Shown piece after piece: positions 1-8,689 of a stretch of DNA of 64,000 nt (the first letter of the stretch is position 1; every line of letters begins with the position of its first letter). The position numbers and the translations under genes were made by a program. Source of the stretch: Solirubrobacterales bacterium (GTDB taxonomy: Bacteria; Actinomycetota; Thermoleophilia; Solirubrobacterales; Solirubrobacteraceae); contig CANJIV010000004.1 in the NCBI GenBank assembly GCA_947474595.1, forward strand, positions 1 to 64,000, read 5' to 3'. A model generated the notes under the pieces. It was not told the origin of the DNA and searched no databases. It worked only from the letters and a program-made list of their open reading frames with translations.

Positions 1-473
1 CCAATTGCTTCACCCGCCGACGCGAAGCCAGGCCGGTCACGGTATCGGCCAGTCTGGCCATAGCCCGTGACACGAGCGTAGATGCAGTTGGGGTTGCCAG
101 CGAATACATCCTCGGGGCCTAAGCCCCAGCCCTCCATCGTTCCTGGTCTGAAGTTTTCTACGATGACATCGGCCGCCGCGCAGAGCTTTCTCGCCAGCGC
201 TTGACCGCGCTCGGTCCGCAGGTTAAGTGTCGCTGAACGCTTGTTGCGTGCCACCACAGCCCACCACAGCGAATGATCATTGTGGCGCAGGCGCCCCCAG
301 GCGCGCATCGGATCTCCGCTACCAGGAAGTTCCACCTTGATGACTTGGGCACCGAAATCGCCGAGCAGAGTACCCACATAGGGCCCAGCAATCAGCTGAC
401 CAAACTCGACCACGCGGATTCCCTGCAGTGGTCCGTCTCTCAGTGAATCGCCGACACCATTAGGCGCGGACAT
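1..473 (-). CDS. CaiB/BaiF family (family III) CoA-transferase, N-terminal part
   Basis: The reading frame starts at ATG 471-473 on the minus strand and runs off the left edge, so about 157 N-terminal residues are visible out of the family's usual ~400. Seen: the family's opening block around [19 protein letters not shown], then [18 protein letters not shown] and a [15 protein letters not shown] segment, the classic Rossmann-like N-terminus of formyl-CoA/carnitine-type CoA-transferases. Family members move CoA between acyl-CoA and a free carboxylic acid through an aspartyl-CoA intermediate. The substrate cannot be told from this fragment. It is divergent from the trpB2 gene on the right. Confidence 0.93.
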   Translation of the reverse strand, partial: MSAPNGVGDSLRDGPLQGIRVVEFGQLIAGPYVGTLLGDFGAQVIKVELPGSGDPMRAWGRLRHNDHSLWWAVVARNKRSATLNLRTERGQALARKLCAAADVIVENFRPGTMEGWGLGPEDVFAGNPNCIYARVTGYGQTGRYRDRPGFASAGEAI

Positions 474-606
474 CGATCACCTCACTTAGAAACTCACGTG
501 CGCCAATTATGTTCATCTGCCTTGTCGACTCAGCCAGCCCGTATTTCTGTTTAGCTAAGCGGGCGCGCAACGGTTCGCGGCGGCAAAAGAGGAACTGCCA
601 GCGCCT

Positions 607-612
607 TATAAT
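607..612 (+). promoter_or_regulatory. Putative -10 box of trpB2
   Basis: A perfect TATAAT lies 37 bp before the trpB2 ATG. No convincing -35 hexamer is seen 16-18 bp upstream, so this is a -10-only call. Confidence 0.4.
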
Positions 613-649
613 CACTGCCTCGCCCAGAGAAGAACGACTAGGAGATCCA

Positions 650-2014
650 ATGTCCGACGACACCGTCAAGTACCTACTCTCAGAGCGCGACATTCCGACC
701 CATTGGGTCAACCTGCTTCCCGATCTCCCCGGTGAACCGCTGCCACCGCTGAGCCCAGCGACGCTGGAGCCAGCCGGACCGGCCGATCTCACACCGATCT
801 TCCCGATGGGATTGATCGAGCAAGAGGTCTCAATGGAGCCTGAGATCGAAATCCCCGAGGAGGTCCGCGATGCCTACAAGATCTGGCGTCCAACGCCACT
901 CTTTCGTGCGCGGCGACTAGAGAAGGCTCTCGATACGCCGGCCCACATCTACTACAAATACGAAGGCGGCTCGCCGGCGGGATCGCACAAGCCCAACACC
1001 GCCATCCCTCAGGCCTACGAGAACGCCAAGGCCGGGATCAAGAAGCTCTCGACCGAAACTGGAGCGGGCCAGTGGGGCTCGTCGCTAGCCTTCGCCTGCG
1101 GCATGTTCGGACTTGAGTGCGAGGTCTTCATGGTCGGTTCCAGCTACGACCAAAAGCCGTACCGTCGTTCGATGATGCAAAGTTGGGGAGCGACAGTTCA
1201 TCGCTCGCCCAGCACGCTCACCGAAGCCGGCAACTCTCAAGCCTCACATCCGACAGGATCGCTGGGCATCGCGATTTCCGAGGCGGTTGAAGTTGCCGCC
1301 CAAGACCCAGATTGCAACTACGCGCTGGGCTCTGTTCTCAACCACGTGCTGCTACACCAGACGATCATCGGGCAGGAGGCGATTGCCCAGCTCGAGATGG
1401 CCGGCGAGTACCCTGATGTCGTCGTGGCTTGCGTTGGCGGCGGGTCGAACTTCGCCGGAATCACATTCCCATTCGTGCGGCGAAATCTGCGCGACGGCGA
1501 AAAGACTAGGTTCATCGCCGCAGAGCCTGCAGCATGCCCGACTCTGACAAAGGGCGTCTACCGCTATGACTATGGCGACACCGTTGGCATGACCCCACTA
1601 ATGGCGATGTACACGCTTGGCCACGACTTCGTGCCACCACCGGTCCACGCAGGCGGACTGCGTTATCACGGCGACGCGCCGATGGTCTGTGGGCTAGTCA
1701 AGGCTGGACTAGTCGAGGCCAGGGCCTACAAGCAGAACGAGACTTTCGCGGCCGCGCTGCAGTTTGCTCGTTCAGAGGCAATCATCCCTGCGCCTGAGCC
1801 TGCGCACGCAATCCGCGCAGTAATAGAGGAGGCCGAAGCCGCCAAGCAGGCCGGCGAGGAGCGGGTGATCCTGTTCAATCTGTGTGGCCACGGCCACTTC
1901 GACCTGGCAGCCTACGACGCCTACCTTGCAGGCACACTCGAAGACCCCGAGTTCTCCCAGGCCGACATGGATGCGGCAGTAGCCAATCTCCCTGACGTCC
2001 CAATCCCAGCCTAG
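650..2014 (+). CDS. trpB: TrpB2-type tryptophan synthase beta chain-like protein
   Basis: A 454-residue PLP enzyme of the TrpB2 subfamily, which makes L-tryptophan from indole and serine, often without a partnered TrpA. The PLP lysine is K114 in GSHKPN, and the phosphate-binding glycine loop GGGSN is near 263-267. The long N-terminal extension before the catalytic core (DLTPIFP, then [10 protein letters not shown]) is typical of TrpB2 rather than TrpB1. The frame stays open upstream to 509, but ATG 650 is chosen because an AGGAG lies just before it and homology begins there. No trpA or other trp gene is adjacent, so it may act in indole salvage (inference). Confidence 0.92.
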   Translation: MSDDTVKYLLSERDIPTHWVNLLPDLPGEPLPPLSPATLEPAGPADLTPIFPMGLIEQEVSMEPEIEIPEEVRDAYKIWRPTPLFRARRLEKALDTPAHIYYKYEGGSPAGSHKPNTAIPQAYENAKAGIKKLSTETGAGQWGSSLAFACGMFGLECEVFMVGSSYDQKPYRRSMMQSWGATVHRSPSTLTEAGNSQASHPTGSLGIAISEAVEVAAQDPDCNYALGSVLNHVLLHQTIIGQEAIAQLEMAGEYPDVVVACVGGGSNFAGITFPFVRRNLRDGEKTRFIAAEPAACPTLTKGVYRYDYGDTVGMTPLMAMYTLGHDFVPPPVHAGGLRYHGDAPMVCGLVKAGLVEARAYKQNETFAAALQFARSEAIIPAPEPAHAIRAVIEEAEAAKQAGEERVILFNLCGHGHFDLAAYDAYLAGTLEDPEFSQADMDAAVANLPDVPIPA

Positions 2015-2048
2015 CCGTAGGTCGAAACCAAGGGCTTCTACGCGGCCT

Positions 2049-2990
2049 CTAGCGGTGCTTCTTGCGCTTGCGCTTGTTGGTTGAAGTCGGCGACGAGATG
2101 CCGTTGCTGGCTCCACCTTCACCATCACCTAAAGCTACCGGCGCTCCCGTAGGTGGATCGCCACTGCCAAGCGCCGGCTTAGCGCGCGCGCCAAATAAAC
2201 CGCCGAGAAGCCCACCGGCTGGCGGAGCACTGCCGCTGGCGCCCCTCGCAGCCACCTGAGCTTCCATCTGCTGCTGGCGACCGGGCCACGGTTGGGCTAG
2301 GCCGCTCTCCCATGCCGGTACTGGCGTGGGCCAGCGGCCCAGCAGTAGGAATCCCAGCGCAATCAGCCAGAACGTCTGCACAATCGGAAGCGGGCCACCC
2401 AACGGAATCACGAGAAGCACTCCGGAGATCACGCCGAGCACGCCCATGAAGCGGGTCAGTAGGCCGATGCGCATCGCGCTGAGGCAGATCATCACAACGC
2501 CAAAGCCCATACCCAGCTGCCCGACTAGCTGAGCGGTCGAGGCGACTACAACCGGTGCGTCGCCTTGGGCCTGACTGGCGGCCGAATAACCAAAGACCCC
2601 GTCAGAGACGTAGGTCGAGGACTTAAAGATCAGCAAGGCATAGAGGATTATCTGACCAAGACAGACGAGAACAGAGCCGCCAACTACGCCCCATTTCGAC
2701 GCAGGCGGGAACTCTGGCTTGCGCGCCTTAGTGGCGACCCAGAGGTAGTAAAGGGTTCCACCAACTGCGAGGGCCCCGATCCCGAGGATTACAACTGAGA
2801 GCATCAAAGCCAGACCGTGATCATCGATGTAGAGCAGCTGTCCGGCCTTGTTAAGAGGTTGGTCAGGCGCCAGCAGCAGCCTGACGATCACTCCAACCAT
2901 CGGCAGTATGCCGCCGAGGAGCGCAGCGATGACAGCGGGCGTGCGCCAGCGCTTCTCCCACTGAAGTTGTTGGTCTATCGACACGGGCAA
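2049..2990 (-). CDS. Multi-spanning membrane protein of unknown function
   Basis: 313 residues with about six hydrophobic helices (roughly 19-40, 58-82, 98-120, 148-172, 177-200 and 205-222). A Gly/Ala/Pro-rich cytoplasmic-looking tail follows, ending in the strongly basic KRKRKKHR. No catalytic motif is visible. It resembles small DUF4386-like actinobacterial membrane proteins in layout only. It is convergent with trpB2, with 34 bp between the stops. Function unknown. Confidence 0.75.
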   Translation of the reverse strand: MPVSIDQQLQWEKRWRTPAVIAALLGGILPMVGVIVRLLLAPDQPLNKAGQLLYIDDHGLALMLSVVILGIGALAVGGTLYYLWVATKARKPEFPPASKWGVVGGSVLVCLGQIILYALLIFKSSTYVSDGVFGYSAASQAQGDAPVVVASTAQLVGQLGMGFGVVMICLSAMRIGLLTRFMGVLGVISGVLLVIPLGGPLPIVQTFWLIALGFLLLGRWPTPVPAWESGLAQPWPGRQQQMEAQVAARGASGSAPPAGGLLGGLFGARAKPALGSGDPPTGAPVALGDGEGGASNGISSPTSTNKRKRKKHR

Positions 2991-3056
2991 CCCATCCTAG
3001 CGGCGGGCGGGCACAAGGCGGGCAACGGTGGCTCGTGGCCTAGCTTGCACGGAGGC

Positions 3057-3803
3057 TCAACGCGACCCAATAAGGGACAGGACAGCGCCGACGACGTCGT
3101 CTGACTCCTGCTCAAGAGCGGTCTCACCAAACAGCGGCGCCAGAGCCTTGGCTGCAGCGCGTTCGTGGGGAGCGGCTCGGGTCGTGCTGAGGATCAGCGT
3201 CGCGATATCTAGGCCACGCAGATCGCGCCTGACTATCTCCAGGGTTGCCAATCCGGCGTAGTCGGCGAAGAAGGCTGTAGGGGTCAAGGCGCCACGCGCG
3301 CATCGGACAGCGTCATATCCGCAATCTCGGAGATGGCCCTCGATCGCGGCGCTCGCACCGTCGTCGCGCATACGCTGCTCTAAAGCCAGCCGCTGAGCAG
3401 AGAGCGCCTCGGTGGCTTGATCGACAAACGCGAACACCGGAGGGTCGACTAACACCATGCCTGCCACAAGTTCACGGTGGCGCTGGGATAGGTCAAGGCA
3501 GATCAACGCTCCAAAGTCAAAACCACAAAGCACCACCGGCGCAACACCGACGGCCTCGATTAACGCAGCCAAATCCTCAGCCTGTTCCTGCACCGTAGTC
3601 GCCCCGTACGGCTGAGGCGAGCCACTGCCTCCGTAGCCCCTGCGGTCATAGGTCACCACACGGGCCCGCGATGCAAGAGGGGCCGCAATCGCCTGCCCGC
3701 CCTCCCCGCAGTCACCAACGCCGTGAACCAAGACCACGGTTGGCCCTGACCCTCGCTCCTGGTAGGCGATCTCGACTCCCGCGCCTTCGACTATTCGTGA
3801 CAT
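3057..3803 (-). CDS. Alpha/beta hydrolase fold protein with Asp at the nucleophile position
   Basis: 248 residues. The fold is recognisable from VVLVHGVGDCGEGG (HG oxyanion loop, ~24-37), TYDRRGYGGSGSP (~51-63) and the nucleophile elbow CGFDFGA (~93-99). The elbow residue is Asp96 instead of Ser, as in haloalkane dehalogenases and epoxide hydrolases. The usual late GxGH motif with the catalytic histidine is not seen. The C-terminus reads LFGETALEQESDDVV, so activity is uncertain. Divergent from the small gene at 3865. Confidence 0.85.
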   Translation of the reverse strand: MSRIVEGAGVEIAYQERGSGPTVVLVHGVGDCGEGGQAIAAPLASRARVVTYDRRGYGGSGSPQPYGATTVQEQAEDLAALIEAVGVAPVVLCGFDFGALICLDLSQRHRELVAGMVLVDPPVFAFVDQATEALSAQRLALEQRMRDDGASAAIEGHLRDCGYDAVRCARGALTPTAFFADYAGLATLEIVRRDLRGLDIATLILSTTRAAPHERAAAKALAPLFGETALEQESDDVVGAVLSLIGSR

Positions 3804-3864
3804 CTCCCAAAGCCTAGATGAGTCATCTGCCCACCACCCTGCGCGCGATCGCTACCATTAAGGA

Positions 3865-4134
3865 ATGGACGAAGGATTCGGAGGACTTTTCGGCGACCCA
3901 GAGGAGCTTCAGCGCCGCATGGCTGAGTTCGCCGATCAGATGCAGGGCCAGCAGAAGCTCCAGTGGGCCGACAATGCAATCAAGCTCGCCGTTGACATGA
4001 CAGTCGCAGCGATCAACCGCGCCAACATCCAAGGATCGACCGAGGAGCAGGCGGAGCAGATCCGCAAGGTCATGGCGATCGTCTTCCCCGAGGCCGTCAC
4101 GCTCGTGCGTGAAGCGCGCCAAGGCCTGCAGTAG
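3865..4134 (+). CDS. Small hypothetical protein
   Basis: 89 residues, acidic and Gln/Ala-rich, predicted mostly helical (MDEGFGGLFGDPEELQRRMA, then EEQAEQIRKVMAIVFPEAV). No signal peptide or membrane segment. It lies divergent from the alpha/beta hydrolase and convergent with the membrane protein at 4162. Its codon use matches the neighbours, which supports it as a real gene, but no family is recognised. Confidence 0.65.
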   Translation: MDEGFGGLFGDPEELQRRMAEFADQMQGQQKLQWADNAIKLAVDMTVAAINRANIQGSTEEQAEQIRKVMAIVFPEAVTLVREARQGLQ

Positions 4135-4161
4135 CCCGCGCGAGTTAGGGATCTCTACTCG

Positions 4162-5199
4162 CTAGAAGCCCCCGCGCGCCGCGGCGCGTGCTTGGGCGGC
4201 GTGCTCTTCTCGCTCGGCCGCCTCTCGCTCAGCATCCTGGGCCCGCGACTGCTTGCCCGCAGCGATGACCTCGCGGAATGAACGAAAGCGGAAGACGAAG
4301 ATAATCGCGCCAAAGCCAACTGCGAGGCTAAAGGCGCCGATCGCAATCTGTTGGCCGACCGAGTAGGCGGCAACCGTTGCCGAGGTTGCTGTGGCAGAAA
4401 AAACCTGCACGATCAGTGCCTGCTGCACGCCGGCTCCACCGGGCGTAAACGGAACGATCGCCGCGATCGCATTGACGCCAAGCACAAGCAGGGTGTTGGT
4501 AACCGATCCGCCCACCCCGAAGGCATCTAGTAAGAACCAAAACGCAGCGAAACGAAAGAGCCACGCAACGAACTGAACGGCGAAGACCTCGCGTATAAAT
4601 CGCGGGCGATCGCGCAGGATCACAACGCCCTGCTTGACGCGCTGCCAGAACGCCTTTACGCGGACCGAGAGCAGCGCGAACAGGCCTAGCAGAGCGACCA
4701 TCGCTGCGGTCACCACGAACAGCGTGAAGCGAAGGTGAGATGCGAAGTAGGAGAGGTCAAAGGCCTGAAGCTTGGAGAAGTCCGGCGGCTTTGGAAAGAC
4801 ACCCTGAGAGAAGGCGAAAGAAAGGACAAAAACCGCCATCACTGCGTCAAAAACTGCCTCTACAAAGAAGCTCGAGCCGATCGCCGGATAGCTGGAGTTT
4901 GGAACTGTGCTGCGAACTAGGAACAACTTCATCACGTCGCCGCCCCGTGCCGGCACAACGTTGTTAAAGCCGTAAGCCGCCCAGTAGGCGCCCCAGATCT
5001 TCCAAAATGGGAAATTCTCCTGTGGATAGGCGGCCCGCAGAACGTTGTAGTAGGCGTAGGAGCGCGTGGAGATATAGATGCAAAAACACGACAGCCCGGC
5101 GATCAGTGAGAGCGGGTCTAGCGCGGCAAGGCTTGAGAAGAAGTCATCGACGGCGTTAAAGAACGAGCCGAAACTGCTTGCGAGCGGCGGTGCGGTCAC
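4162..5199 (-). CDS. Lysylphosphatidylglycerol synthase transmembrane-region/UPF0104-like flippase family protein
   Basis: 345 residues with about eight membrane helices. Diagnostic features are the loop YYNVLRAAYPQENFPFWKIW followed by the conserved NNVVPARGGDVMKLFLVR (family motif N-x-x-x-P-x-R-x-G-D), and later VPFTPGGAGVQQ (the PGG-G motif). These mark the AglD/MprF-N-terminal superfamily of membrane proteins implicated in lipid or polyprenyl-glycan transfer. The cytoplasmic C-terminus is charged and Ala-rich. Substrate unknown. Confidence 0.88.
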   Translation of the reverse strand: MTAPPLASSFGSFFNAVDDFFSSLAALDPLSLIAGLSCFCIYISTRSYAYYNVLRAAYPQENFPFWKIWGAYWAAYGFNNVVPARGGDVMKLFLVRSTVPNSSYPAIGSSFFVEAVFDAVMAVFVLSFAFSQGVFPKPPDFSKLQAFDLSYFASHLRFTLFVVTAAMVALLGLFALLSVRVKAFWQRVKQGVVILRDRPRFIREVFAVQFVAWLFRFAAFWFLLDAFGVGGSVTNTLLVLGVNAIAAIVPFTPGGAGVQQALIVQVFSATATSATVAAYSVGQQIAIGAFSLAVGFGAIIFVFRFRSFREVIAAGKQSRAQDAEREAAEREEHAAQARAAARGGF

Positions 5200-5254
5200 G
5201 CTCGGAAGGGTACGCGAGCACCCACCGGTCGGCAGCGTTGAGCGTGCGTCAGCG

Positions 5255-6328
5255 TCAGATCACCCACGGCGCCGGCATCACGATGTCGCGGTTGAGGTCG
5301 GCGGCGACAGGCACGCCGGCCAGTGCCAGGGCATTATCAAACTCCTTAAGCAGCAGTTCCAAGACCCGTCTTGCGCCCTCCTCACCGCCCACAGTTAAGC
5401 CCCAGAGGATCGGCCGCCCGACTTGAACTGCCGCTGCTCCAATTGCTAGCGCCTTGAGGATGTCGCTACCACGGCGGATACCCCCATCGACGATCACGTC
5501 GATCTCACCACCGACCTCATCAACCACGCCCGCCAGCGCATCGGCTCCTGACAAGACGCCGTCTAGCTGGCGGCCTCCGTGGTTGGAGACGACGACTCCA
5601 GCCGCACCGTGCTCAACCGCTAGCCGCGCATCGGCTGGCTCTAGGATGCCCTTGACCAAAATCGGCAAGCCCGACTGCTGGGCCAGCGCCTCAACGTCAC
5701 TCCAGGTCAAGCTGGGGTCGATCAGGCCAACCACCTCTGACATCGTTAGAAGCCCTGAGGCACCGGTTTGGCTGACGTGCGGCACGCCGGTCTCAAGATC
5801 GATGACGAAGCCAGTATGAAGGTCACGCTCACGGATCCCGAGTTCAGGCATATCCACGGTTAATACGATCGCCTCATACCCGCCAGCCACCGCGGCGTCG
5901 ACCATCTGGGCCGTGACCCCGCGGTCCTTAAAGACGTAAAGCTGGAGCCAGCGGTTGGCGTCAGGTACCTTCTGGGCAAGCGTGGTGACGTCAGTTGTTG
6001 CCAGTGAAGAGAGACAGTAGGTCGCTTGTGCGCCCAACGCCGCGCGGGCCGTTGCCACCTCTCCCTCCGGCGTGGCCAGCTTGTGGAATGCCGTTGGGGC
6101 GACGATCAGAGGGTGCGCGCGTTGGCGTCCCAAGACCGTGGTTCTCATGTCGCGCTGGCTAACGTCGACCATAACGCGCGGCCGCAGAGCTATCCGCTGC
6201 CACGCAGCCACGTTATCGACAAGAGTGATCTCATCCCCGGCCCCTCCCGCGTAGTAGCCGAGCGAGCCGGCACTTAGGATCTCGGCTGCTTGGGCCTCAA
6301 ACTGCCCGACTGTCAGTGGCAAAGTCAT
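5255..6328 (-). CDS. FMN-dependent alpha-hydroxy-acid oxidase/dehydrogenase
   Basis: 357 residues of the lactate/glycolate oxidase (LldD-like) family, which oxidises 2-hydroxy acids to 2-oxo acids with FMN. Seen: the N-terminal YYAGGAGDEITL, the PTAFHKLATPEGE FMN-binding region, the active-site block SNHGGRQLDG with the catalytic His, and the late FMN-phosphate segment IDVIVDGGIRRGSD. The frame is open to 6544, but ATG 6328 is chosen because the extension would overlap bcp and lacks family sequence. The downstream gap to the LPG-synthase-like gene is 55 bp. The exact substrate (lactate, glycolate or a longer acid) is not determinable. Confidence 0.92.
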   Translation of the reverse strand: MTLPLTVGQFEAQAAEILSAGSLGYYAGGAGDEITLVDNVAAWQRIALRPRVMVDVSQRDMRTTVLGRQRAHPLIVAPTAFHKLATPEGEVATARAALGAQATYCLSSLATTDVTTLAQKVPDANRWLQLYVFKDRGVTAQMVDAAVAGGYEAIVLTVDMPELGIRERDLHTGFVIDLETGVPHVSQTGASGLLTMSEVVGLIDPSLTWSDVEALAQQSGLPILVKGILEPADARLAVEHGAAGVVVSNHGGRQLDGVLSGADALAGVVDEVGGEIDVIVDGGIRRGSDILKALAIGAAAVQVGRPILWGLTVGGEEGARRVLELLLKEFDNALALAGVPVAADLNRDIVMPAPWVI

Positions 6329-6371
6329 CGCGGCAAGACTATCGGCGCAGCTGGGTCCAAGGGAAATACGC

Positions 6372-6836
6372 TCAAACGAGCTCGGCGAGCGCCTTAAGAA
6401 CGACCTCGTCATGCGTCTTGGGTGAGACCTTCGGGATGACTTGGGCGACCTTTCCGTCAGGCGCAACAATGAAGGTCGCCCGCGCAACTCCCATGTAAGA
6501 CTTGCCATACATCGACTTCTCCACCCAAACCCCATATGACTCACAGACCAAGTGGTCCTGATCGCCCAATAGCGTGAAGCCTAGGTCGTACTTCTCGTCG
6601 AACTTTTTGATCTTCTTAGCGGGATCGGGAGAGATGCCTAAGACGGTGGCACCGATGGCCTTGTAGTCGGCGCGATGGTCACGTATTCCGCAGGCTTGAA
6701 TCGTACATCCCGGAGTATCCGCTCTGGGATAGAAGTAGATAACGACGGGCCCTCCTGCCAGTGCCGATAGCGTCACCAAATTCTCATCCTGGTCGGGAAG
6801 AGTGAACTCTGGGGCCTTGGTACCGATAGTGATCAC
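6372..6836 (-). CDS. bcp: Thioredoxin-dependent peroxiredoxin, Bcp/PrxQ type
   Basis: 154 residues. It reduces hydrogen and organic peroxides using thioredoxin in the cytosol. The peroxidatic cysteine sits in PRADTPGCTIQACGIRD, and the second cysteine five residues on matches the Cys-x4-Cys pattern of PrxQ. The standard opener TIGTKAPEFTLPDQDE is present. Its ATG overlaps the stop of the TetR gene by 4 bp, so the two are translationally coupled, which suggests the regulator controls an oxidative-stress function (inference). Confidence 0.95.
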   Translation of the reverse strand: MITIGTKAPEFTLPDQDENLVTLSALAGGPVVIYFYPRADTPGCTIQACGIRDHRADYKAIGATVLGISPDPAKKIKKFDEKYDLGFTLLGDQDHLVCESYGVWVEKSMYGKSYMGVARATFIVAPDGKVAQVIPKVSPKTHDEVVLKALAELV

Positions 6837-7486
6837 AGCGATCCTTTCCCGACTGCGCTAGGGGCCGAGATAATAGCGGCGAGGCTGTGTCGCAGCGTAG
6901 TGGTGGCGTCAACGATCGATACTCCCTGGTGGGCGCGCAAGCTCTCCCAAAATGGCCATTCGGCTACCGCCGTCATCCCCTCGTGCACGATCTGACGATC
7001 GCCTATCTGCAACGCCAGGAGTTCATTGGCAAAGATTCGTCCGATCTCGTCGTGTGTTGTCGAACGGAAGAACGCCAGCGCCCGATGGATCGCCGGCGAA
7101 AACGGCTCGGTCAAGATTGCGGCCCGGCGAACGGGAGTGACCTCTTCCCAGATCTTGGCCTGTTGGGCGGCCACCTCGTCAAGGCGGTGGGCAAGCGAGG
7201 CGTCGGCCGAAATAGAGCGAACCATCGTGGCGATATGGGCAAGCTGGTACTCACCGAGCGCTAACAGCAGCGCCTCTCGATCGACGAAGTGCTGGAAGAT
7301 TGAACGCTCAGAGACACCAGCGCGCTGCGCGACCGCTTCGGTCGTCGGACGCAAGTCGCCCTCAATGACTAGAGCGCGCAACGCCTCCACGATCGATCGG
7401 CGCGTGCGCTGGCTTCGCAGTGTCCGACCATCGGGGCGGTTGCCATCTGGAGCCGCCACAGCGGCGGGTGGTTCGATATCGGACAT
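6833..7486 (-). CDS. TetR/AcrR family transcriptional regulator
   Basis: 217 residues. The N-terminal DNA-binding domain (about 25-75) has RSIVEALRALVIEGDLRPTT followed by the helix-turn-helix AEAVAQRAGVSERSIFQHFVDR-type block ending in FVDREALLLAL. The remaining helical ligand domain is not assignable to a known effector. It forms a two-gene unit with bcp (4-bp overlap). A good sigma-70-like promoter lies directly upstream, and a small unknown gene is divergent. Confidence 0.92.
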   Translation of the reverse strand: MSDIEPPAAVAAPDGNRPDGRTLRSQRTRRSIVEALRALVIEGDLRPTTEAVAQRAGVSERSIFQHFVDREALLLALGEYQLAHIATMVRSISADASLAHRLDEVAAQQAKIWEEVTPVRRAAILTEPFSPAIHRALAFFRSTTHDEIGRIFANELLALQIGDRQIVHEGMTAVAEWPFWESLRAHQGVSIVDATTTLRHSLAAIISAPSAVGKGSL

Positions 7487-7498
7487 TAAGTTACGTCG

Positions 7499-7528
7499 AT
7501 TCTAAGACTTTTTGCAGAAAAGGTGCAA
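7499..7528 (-). promoter_or_regulatory. Putative sigma-70-type promoter of the TetR-bcp unit
   Basis: On the minus strand a TTGCAC -35 (7523-7528) and TAGAAT -10 (7499-7504) are separated by 18 bp. The -10 ends 12 bp before the TetR ATG, so the transcript would have a very short leader. Hexamers seen directly; promoter activity inferred. Confidence 0.5.
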
Positions 7529-7627
7529 TTTTACCCCCCAAGGCCAGTAGCCAAGCCAAAGCAAATCCTAATGTTGCGCTAATGCTCCCTTGAGGCTGGC
7601 CTTAGGAGTAGGAGAGAGGGTACGTAC

Positions 7628-7930
7628 ATGATCAATATTCTCATCACCACAACTACCAACAACCACGACATCGAATACCTATCAGCGGCCGCAGCCGAAG
7701 CTCACCCAGACGCAGTGACCGTCCTCTTAAACCCCGGCATCCCAGCCCAACAGTGGGGATGGGCAGATACTCCCCGTGAACGCGACTTGCGCGATCAGAT
7801 GGCCTTCCTCTTGGCCCACGTGCAACGCGCAACGGGCGCCGCTGTGGCAGGCATAGTCGGCGATGAAGCAACCGTCGCACAGATGAAGTTCGACACCGTA
7901 TTGCGTTCGCGCATGCTCGTAGCCGCATAG
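7628..7930 (+). CDS. Small hypothetical protein
   Basis: 100 residues. A Gly/Ala/Gly-rich purine leader (AGGAGTAGGAGAGAGGG) precedes the ATG. The N-terminus alternates hydrophobic residues as in a Rossmann-like first strand (INILITTTTNNHDIEYL), and the body contains PGIPAQQWGWADTPRERDLR. No family recognised. It is divergent from the TetR gene, so it is a candidate target of that regulator. The imperfect inverted repeat AAGGCCAG (7540-7547) / CTGGCCTT (7596-7603) lies in its upstream region. Confidence 0.65.
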   Translation: MINILITTTTNNHDIEYLSAAAAEAHPDAVTVLLNPGIPAQQWGWADTPRERDLRDQMAFLLAHVQRATGAAVAGIVGDEATVAQMKFDTVLRSRMLVAA

Positions 7931-8015
7931 CTCAAAAGCGCAACAACCCGCGCCGCCGTTGCACATCACACCCACCACCGGGCCAGCTGACCTCGCGTCG
8001 CTGGTCCGGACTACG
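7931..8015. other. Short intergenic gap, nothing recognised
   Basis: 85 bp between the convergent stops of the small gene at 7628 and the SixA-like gene. No hairpin with T run is seen. Confidence 0.5.
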
Positions 8016-8477
8016 TCAGACGCCACTTCCCTCTATTGCGGCAAGATCGCGTGGTCGCAGCACAGCTAGTAGCTGACTTGCGCCGGACTCGATCCGAATC
8101 CCGACCACGCTGCCCTTCTTGACGTCGATGCGGCCACCGGTTAGGTCAAAGGCGGTCTGAGAGAAGTCTGGCTCGTGCCCGACCACGAGGATCCGGTCAT
8201 CCACACCTTCGGTCTCGATTAGCTCCAGTGCCTCAGAGCGCCCAAATCCAGACGACAGGCCTGCGTAAACAACTGGCTCCCCACCGAGGGCCTCGCAGGC
8301 CAAGAGCGCCGTATTGAGTCCGCGGACCTTCGGGCTGGCGTAGACGGCCGAGAAAGTAAGGCCGATCGCAGCCAGCGCTACTCCGGCGCAGCGCGCCTGC
8401 TGTTCGCCACGCTCAGTCAGACAGCGATCTGAATCGTTGGCGCTGCCGTGTGGCTGTGCTTCGCCGTGGCGCAGCAT
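8016..8477 (-). CDS. SixA-like phosphohistidine phosphatase (histidine phosphatase superfamily)
   Basis: About 153 residues. The catalytic RHG motif is in MLRHGEAQPHG at the very N-terminus, and a second histidine is in VVGHEPDFSQ, as in SixA. LTERGEQQAR is the usual second conserved block. Family members dephosphorylate phosphohistidine in phosphorelay or PTS proteins. The ATG falls right at the first beta strand, one or two residues shorter than usual. The upstream in-frame sequence reads LIARQLW but has no ATG, GTG or TTG, so the start is uncertain. Confidence 0.85.
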   Translation of the reverse strand: MLRHGEAQPHGSANDSDRCLTERGEQQARCAGVALAAIGLTFSAVYASPKVRGLNTALLACEALGGEPVVYAGLSSGFGRSEALELIETEGVDDRILVVGHEPDFSQTAFDLTGGRIDVKKGSVVGIRIESGASQLLAVLRPRDLAAIEGSGV

Positions 8478-8689
8478 CCAGAGTTGACGGGCTATTAGCG
8501 CACCGTATCGATCATCGTATCGCGGCAGAGTTGCCTTGAAACGTGCATGCGCGCTTGAGGTTATCAGTTGGCTCCAATACCCCGAAACGCAACGGCCCGC
8601 GGCAAGACATAAGTTTCTCTAATCAGAGCGATCCCAGAAACCCTCCGAGATCCGGCAGACTCAGATGTGCTGGGATTGGATATCAGCTT

